Shown piece by piece: positions 6,573-9,613 of a stretch of DNA of 9,613 nucleotides. How positions within the stretch are numbered: the stretch's first letter is position 1; each line of letters opens with the position of its first letter. Position numbers and translations under genes: made by a program. The notes beneath the pieces were generated by a model, which did no database searches, was not told where the DNA came from, and saw only the letters and a program-made list of their open reading frames with translations. Source of the stretch: an uncultured Eubacterium sp. (GTDB taxonomy: Bacteria > Bacillota > Clostridia > Eubacteriales > Eubacteriaceae); the NCBI GenBank assembly GCA_902784045.1, contig CACZTE010000188.1, forward strand, positions 1-9,613, in the 5' to 3' direction.

Positions 6573-6706
6573 GCGCGTCTTGCCGGAAAGGAAGCGGCGA
6601 GGTTTGCACAACGCGCGGATGATGTGTTTTTTATCATCGGATGAATCCATTGATGCTTGTTACGATAAATGAGGTGTGGCGCGCGAGACATACGCGCGGA
6701 GGAGGA
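6573..6706 (+). promoter_or_regulatory. structured 5' leader with alternative pairings at the ribosome binding site
   Basis: GCGCGT (6573-6578) and CTTGCCG (6579-6585) pair with ACGCGC (6611-6616) and CGGCGAG (6595-6601), giving a 13-bp stem with a nine-base bulge and the loop GAAAGGAAG. A second hairpin is GATGAT (6618-6623) with ATCATC (6633-6638). A third, CGCGCG (6680-6685) with CGCGCG (6693-6698), abuts the ribosome binding site GGAGGAGGA (6698-6706). ACGCGC recurs at 6692-6697, so GCGCGT could pair with either copy. This is the layout of a translational switch, but it matches no riboswitch consensus I recognise, including the GEMM c-di-GMP class. Pairings are read by eye, without energy calculation. 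Confidence 0.45.
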
Positions 6707-6711
6707 TTATC

Positions 6712-8958
6712 GTGAAGGAACAATCAGCGGCCGGCAATCAATCATCACAATTGCAGCCTTATCTCTCGCCGATGGCGGTTTGGGCATTATCGGTGGGCTC
6801 GGCCATCGGCTGGGGCTCTCTTGTGGTGACAGGGAGTACCTATCTCGCGCAGGCAGGACCGATGGGTTCGGTTTTGGGGCTTTTGGTGGGGATGGTTTTG
6901 ATGCTGATGGTGGCTTACAATTATCATTGTCTGGCCAACCGCTATCCCGGCACCGGCGGCCTCTATAATTACGTGAAGTATATCTTTGGGTATGACCGGG
7001 CTTTTTTGGTGGCGTGGTTTATGTTTTTGGTCTATATCGCGATTTTCTGGGCCAATGCCACGAGCATTCCGCTGTTTGCGCGGTATTTTCTGCAAAGTGT
7101 GTTCAGCTTCGGTTATCTCTACACGATTTTCGGCTATGATGTGTATTTGGGTGAAGTGGTGATCACCATCGCCGTGATGGCCGCTGTGGGGCTTTTGTGC
7201 ATTAAGAGCAAGCGGATAACGGCCACCAGCATGGTGGTGATGGCATTGGTGTTTACCATCGGGATTTCGATTTGTTTTGCCGTCGCCATGGCGGGGCACC
7301 ATCAAGCGGGGATCAGCATGGATCCCGCCTTTATTCCGGATGTGAGCGCTGTGCGCCAAGTGATGCTCATCGCCTTTATCTCGCCCTGGGCGTTTATCGG
7401 TTTTGAGAGCGTGACCCATTCCGCCGCGGAATACCGGTTTGAACATAAGAATATTTTCCGCGTTTTGGTGATTTCGCTGGCGGTGACGACGGCGCTGTAT
7501 ATTTTTGTGATTTTGCTGAGTGTCTCAGCCTATCCGGAGGGGTGCTCGAGCTGGCTTGATTATATCAGCCGGTTAAACGAGTTTGAGGGCATCGCGGGAC
7601 TGCCCGCGTTTTACGCTGCCAACCATTATATGGGGCCGGCCGGGGTGTATATTTTGATGGCCGCGCTTCTGGCGCTGGTGTTGACCAGTTTGATCGGGAT
7701 GCTGCGTACCTTAAGCCGCCTGTGTTACGCGGTGGCGCAGGACGGCATTTTACCCAATCGATTCTCGAAGCTAAACGATAAACAAATTCCGGTGAACGCC
7801 ATTTTGCTGGTGCTCGGGATTTCCGTGTTTATTCCCTTTTTGGGGAGGACGCCCATTGGCTGGATTGTGGATACGACGACCATTGGCGCGACGATTCTCT
7901 ACGGATTCGCGGCTTTGGCTGTTTTCAAGGTTGCCCGTCAGGAAAAGCTGAAGGCAGGCCTTTTGACCGGTGGGATTAGCGCTGTGTTTTTCGGGGTTTT
8001 TCTGGTGGTGATGGTGCTGCCGGAAATTTTCTCGGGCGTCGCTTTGGAAACGGAGACGTATGTGCTTTTGGCGGTGTGGTCGCTGCTGGGGTTGATTTTT
8101 TTCAACTGGGTTATTCAAAAGGACCACGCCCGCAATTTCGGGAAGGCTATTATTGTCTGGATCGCTTTGCTGGCTTTTATCGTTCTGATGTCGATGACGC
8201 TGGCGGACCGCATGAACGCCACCCGGGAAAACGCGGTCATGGACGACGTTCAGTATTATATGACGCATCAAAAGGAGGACCGCAATTTGGCGGGGGTGTC
8301 GCCGGAGGAATTTATCAATGTTCAGCGCGTCCGGCTGCTTGCGGCGGATAACGGCAGTTTTCTGCTTATCCTGGGGCTGTTCAGTATTTCGTTTGTGGTG
8401 TTGATTATCAATTACCGGACGATGCAGAAATGGGAGCTTAAGGCCGCCGCGGAGCGCGACCACGCCAATACCATCGCCAATACGGACCCGCTGACCGGTG
8501 TGAAGAGCAAGCACGCTTTCGCCGTGGAGGAGGGCAGAATGGAGACGCAGATTGTGGACGGCGAGGCAGAGGATTTCGCCGTGGTGGTTTGCGATGTCAA
8601 CGGTCTGAAGCATATTAATGATACGCTCGGGCACAAGGCCGGGGATGAGTATATCCGCTCTGCCTGCCATTTGTTATGCGATTTTTACGCGCACAGCCCC
8701 GTTTTCCGTGTCGGCGGCGATGAGTTTGTCGTGGTGCTTAAAGGACGGGATTTTGAGGATCGCGACACGATTTTTAAAGACATTAACGCGCGTATTGAAC
8801 AGAATTTGAAAGACGGCAAGGTTGTCATTTCCGTGGGGATGTCGGATTATGATCAGGCGGCTGACGCGTCGTTCCATGAGGTGTTTAAGCGGGCTGATGA
8901 TTTGATGTATCAGCGCAAGATGGAACTGAAGAGCATGGGCGCGGTGACGCGGGAGTAG
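6712..8958 (+). CDS. APC transporter-GGDEF diguanylate cyclase fusion
   Basis: A 748-residue membrane protein. Residues about 15-470 are an APC-superfamily transporter domain paralogous to that of the kinase fusion upstream, with GSAIGWGS (29-36), WANAT (113-117), GYDVYLGE (141-148), PWAFIGFE (225-232) and FLGRTPIGW (376-384). Two added helices (about 479-500 and 549-569) enclose a loop of about 48 residues, longer than the roughly 18 in the kinase protein. A short helical linker leads to a GGDEF domain (about 585-742) with DPLTG (592-596), the metal-binding D628 in CDVNGLKHIND, and an intact GGDEF (668-672), so it should condense two GTP to cyclic di-GMP. The inhibitory RxxD site is absent: those positions read YAHS. 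The GTG at 6712 was chosen because GGAGGAGGA lies 5 nt upstream; an in-frame GTG at 6676 would place that site inside the coding region. The substrate is unknown, and transport activity cannot be told from the sequence. Confidence 0.92.
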   Translation: MKEQSAAGNQSSQLQPYLSPMAVWALSVGSAIGWGSLVVTGSTYLAQAGPMGSVLGLLVGMVLMLMVAYNYHCLANRYPGTGGLYNYVKYIFGYDRAFLVAWFMFLVYIAIFWANATSIPLFARYFLQSVFSFGYLYTIFGYDVYLGEVVITIAVMAAVGLLCIKSKRITATSMVVMALVFTIGISICFAVAMAGHHQAGISMDPAFIPDVSAVRQVMLIAFISPWAFIGFESVTHSAAEYRFEHKNIFRVLVISLAVTTALYIFVILLSVSAYPEGCSSWLDYISRLNEFEGIAGLPAFYAANHYMGPAGVYILMAALLALVLTSLIGMLRTLSRLCYAVAQDGILPNRFSKLNDKQIPVNAILLVLGISVFIPFLGRTPIGWIVDTTTIGATILYGFAALAVFKVARQEKLKAGLLTGGISAVFFGVFLVVMVLPEIFSGVALETETYVLLAVWSLLGLIFFNWVIQKDHARNFGKAIIVWIALLAFIVLMSMTLADRMNATRENAVMDDVQYYMTHQKEDRNLAGVSPEEFINVQRVRLLAADNGSFLLILGLFSISFVVLIINYRTMQKWELKAAAERDHANTIANTDPLTGVKSKHAFAVEEGRMETQIVDGEAEDFAVVVCDVNGLKHINDTLGHKAGDEYIRSACHLLCDFYAHSPVFRVGGDEFVVVLKGRDFEDRDTIFKDINARIEQNLKDGKVVISVGMSDYDQAADASFHEVFKRADDLMYQRKMELKSMGAVTRE

Positions 8959-9046
8959 TGTTTCGCGTGTGGAAGCTGTTCGCTCTGGCGGAGGCTTGTC
9001 GATGCCGGCAGAGTTTCGCGGGTCGGATTAATGATGAATAGTTAAG

Positions 9047-9215
9047 TGAGCGATAAGCGGACGAACCCTTCGTGCGTTGCACTCTCGGGTTCTACGGACA
9101 TTCGCACCCGAGCTATCGCTCTATGTGCTCATGTCCGTTGCCTTGTCAAATGCCTGTATGCGCTTTTGTGCAAGCACAGCGCGCACACAGTCGCTTGACA
9201 AGGGCTTATCGCTCA
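9047..9215 (+). repeat. structured repeat element, copy 1
   Basis: A 169-bp element bounded by the perfect 12-bp inverted repeats TGAGCGATAAGC (9047-9058) and GCTTATCGCTCA (9204-9215). Inside are hairpin A: GAACCC (9063-9068) with GGGTTC (9087-9092) around GTGC/GCAC; ACGGACAT (9095-9102) with ATGTCCGT (9131-9138), enclosing hairpin B, GAGC (9110-9113) with GCTC (9118-9121); and CCTTGTCAA (9141-9149) with TTGACAAGG (9195-9203), enclosing hairpin C, TGTG-CAAG-CACA (9167-9178). Similar AT-rich sequences flank it: TAATGATGAATAGTTAA (9029-9045) and a 21-bp variant (9216-9236) that begins TAATGA and ends AATAGTTAA. It codes for no transposase. A MITE-like element or a structured RNA are the main possibilities; I cannot name the family. 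Confidence 0.8.
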
Positions 9216-9247
9216 TAATGAATAATTAATAGTTAATAATTCTGGTT

Positions 9248-9272
9248 AAAACTCGGCCGAGCCGAGTTTTTT
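9248..9272 (+). terminator. intrinsic terminator, possibly bidirectional
   Basis: AAAACTCGGC (9248-9257) pairs with GCCGAGTTTT (9261-9270) around CGA, with T continuing to 9272. The minus strand also ends the stem in a T-run, so it could work both ways. It lies 290 bp after the GGDEF gene stop, beyond repeat copy 1, and may be the real end of that transcript. Confidence 0.8.
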
Positions 9273-9314
9273 ATTGGACTTTTGCTGTCCGTCTTTGGGG
9301 GGCTTAGCGCCCTT

Positions 9315-9391
9315 GGCGCCCTTGTTTTGAGACACGCGAGCTTTTCGCATGAGAACCCCTTCGTCAATCTACGGCGCCACTGTTTTGAGGC
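9315..9391 (+). repeat. pair of 19-bp imperfect direct repeats
   Basis: Positions 9315-9333 and 9373-9391 match at 16 of 19 bases, both beginning GGCGCC and sharing TGTTTTGAG. The segment between them resembles GC-rich palindromic intergenic repeats of clostridial genomes, and it may be a decayed element. A small hairpin GCGCC-CTT-GGCGC (9307-9319) overlaps the first copy. Confidence 0.4.
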
Positions 9392-9434
9392 TCTCCATCT
9401 TTTCACGAGCGGGAGGATGTTGTTTCTCGGGAGG

Positions 9435-9605
9435 TGAGCGATACGCGGACGGATTGCTTCGCGTTTCACGCTCTCGCAATCCTACGGCCATTCGCACTCC
9501 GAGCGTTCGCGCTACATGCTCATGTCCGTTGGCCTTGTCCAATGTTCATCCGCCCTTATACGCAAGCGTAACGGCGTCTGTCCATTGACAAGGGCTTATC
9601 GCTCA
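9435..9605 (+). repeat. structured repeat element, copy 2
   Basis: A 171-bp relative of copy 1 in the same orientation, 388 bp downstream. Its ends are TGAGCGATACGC (9435-9446) and GCTTATCGCTCA (9594-9605), with one mismatch. It keeps the same hairpins with different bases: hairpin A is GGATTGC (9451-9457) with GCAATCC (9476-9482) around GCGT/ACGC; hairpin B is AGCG (9502-9505) with CGCT (9510-9513); hairpin C is TACG-CAAG-CGTA (9559-9570) inside CGCC/GGCG. The ACGGACAT partner of copy 1 reads ACGGCCAT here, one mismatch. Unpaired segments such as TTCATTCGCAC-like and CTCATGTCCGTTG stretches are better conserved than stems. The 3' flank is cut off by the window end. Confidence 0.78.
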
Positions 9606-9613
9606 AATAATTC

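Larger units (their letters stand above)
8959..9613. other. gene-free 3' region dominated by structured repeats
   Basis: No credible gene is present. In order it holds: a hairpin with no T-run just after the GGDEF stop (CTCTG 8983-8987 with CAGAG 9009-9013, continued inward by CGG/CCG); structured repeat copy 1; an AT-rich segment; a terminator; a GC-rich segment with short repeats (9300-9430); and structured repeat copy 2, which nearly reaches the window end. Open frames here run through the repeats and have no ribosome binding site or protein-like composition. Confidence 0.7.

Noticed and set aside
6569..6711. A GEMM-type cyclic di-GMP riboswitch in front of the GGDEF gene
   Set aside because: The conserved core and the tetraloop-receptor arrangement of that class are not visible; only a generic structured leader can be supported.
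6676..6711. An earlier in-frame GTG start at 6676 for the GGDEF fusion
   Set aside because: It would place the very strong GGAGGAGGA site inside the coding region and adds an Arg-rich stretch not expected before the transporter domain.
6787..7446. A 219-codon minus-strand open frame, and a 299-codon one at 7771-8670
   Set aside because: Both lie opposite the transporter-GGDEF gene and show the same His/Gln/Asn-rich shadow composition, with no family resemblance.
9349..9588. A 79-codon plus-strand frame and a 78-codon minus-strand frame (9233-9469) at the end of the window
   Set aside because: The first runs into structured repeat copy 2, the second overlaps the terminator at 9248-9272. Neither has a ribosome binding site or a conserved motif.
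9047..9605. The two repeats as a CRISPR array
   Set aside because: The units are about 170 bp, imperfect and only two, with unequal non-spacer DNA between them.

Overview
The window looks like chromosomal DNA of a Gram-positive Bacillota (Firmicutes), most likely a Clostridia-type anaerobe of middling GC content. The evidence is textbook sigma-A promoters (one is TTGACA-N17-TATAAT), strong GGAGG-type ribosome binding sites, TTG and GTG starts, intrinsic terminators with U-tracts, and a greA-lysS operon directly behind an rRNA operon. I cannot name the genus from sequence alone.

Layout. Positions 1-73 are the 3' end of a 5S rRNA. A consensus promoter (206-234) and a short hairpin leader precede greA (295-777) and lysS (788-2251), a two-gene housekeeping operon separated by 10 bp. 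A run of intergenic signals follows (2252-2586), including a strong terminator at 2361-2391.

The central part is an accessory signalling block. It starts with a 956-residue protein (2587-5457) that joins a complete APC-superfamily (amino acid permease-like) transporter to a histidine kinase and a receiver domain. After a terminator comes a small TMEM175/DUF1211-family channel gene (5636-6226). A second APC transporter (6712-8958, 748 residues) is fused to an intact GGDEF domain. The two transporter parts are paralogous and almost gap-free: landmark motifs fall at the same residue numbers up to about residue 480. The proteins then diverge into different outputs, phosphorelay and cyclic di-GMP synthesis. 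My reading (inference) is a pair of transporter-derived receptors sensing a solute, possibly an amino acid, through two signalling currencies. Each gene has its own promoter-like sequence and is not obviously co-transcribed with its neighbours. The GGDEF gene has a long leader whose GC-rich segments could form alternative pairings next to the ribosome binding site.

The last 655 bp (8959-9613) hold no convincing gene. They contain two direct copies (169 and 171 bp) of a structured repeat with terminal inverted repeats near TGAGCGATAAGC. The internal hairpins of the copies differ in sequence but keep the same pairing through compensatory changes, so the fold appears to have been maintained. With the transporter-signalling pair, this is the least ordinary content of the window.
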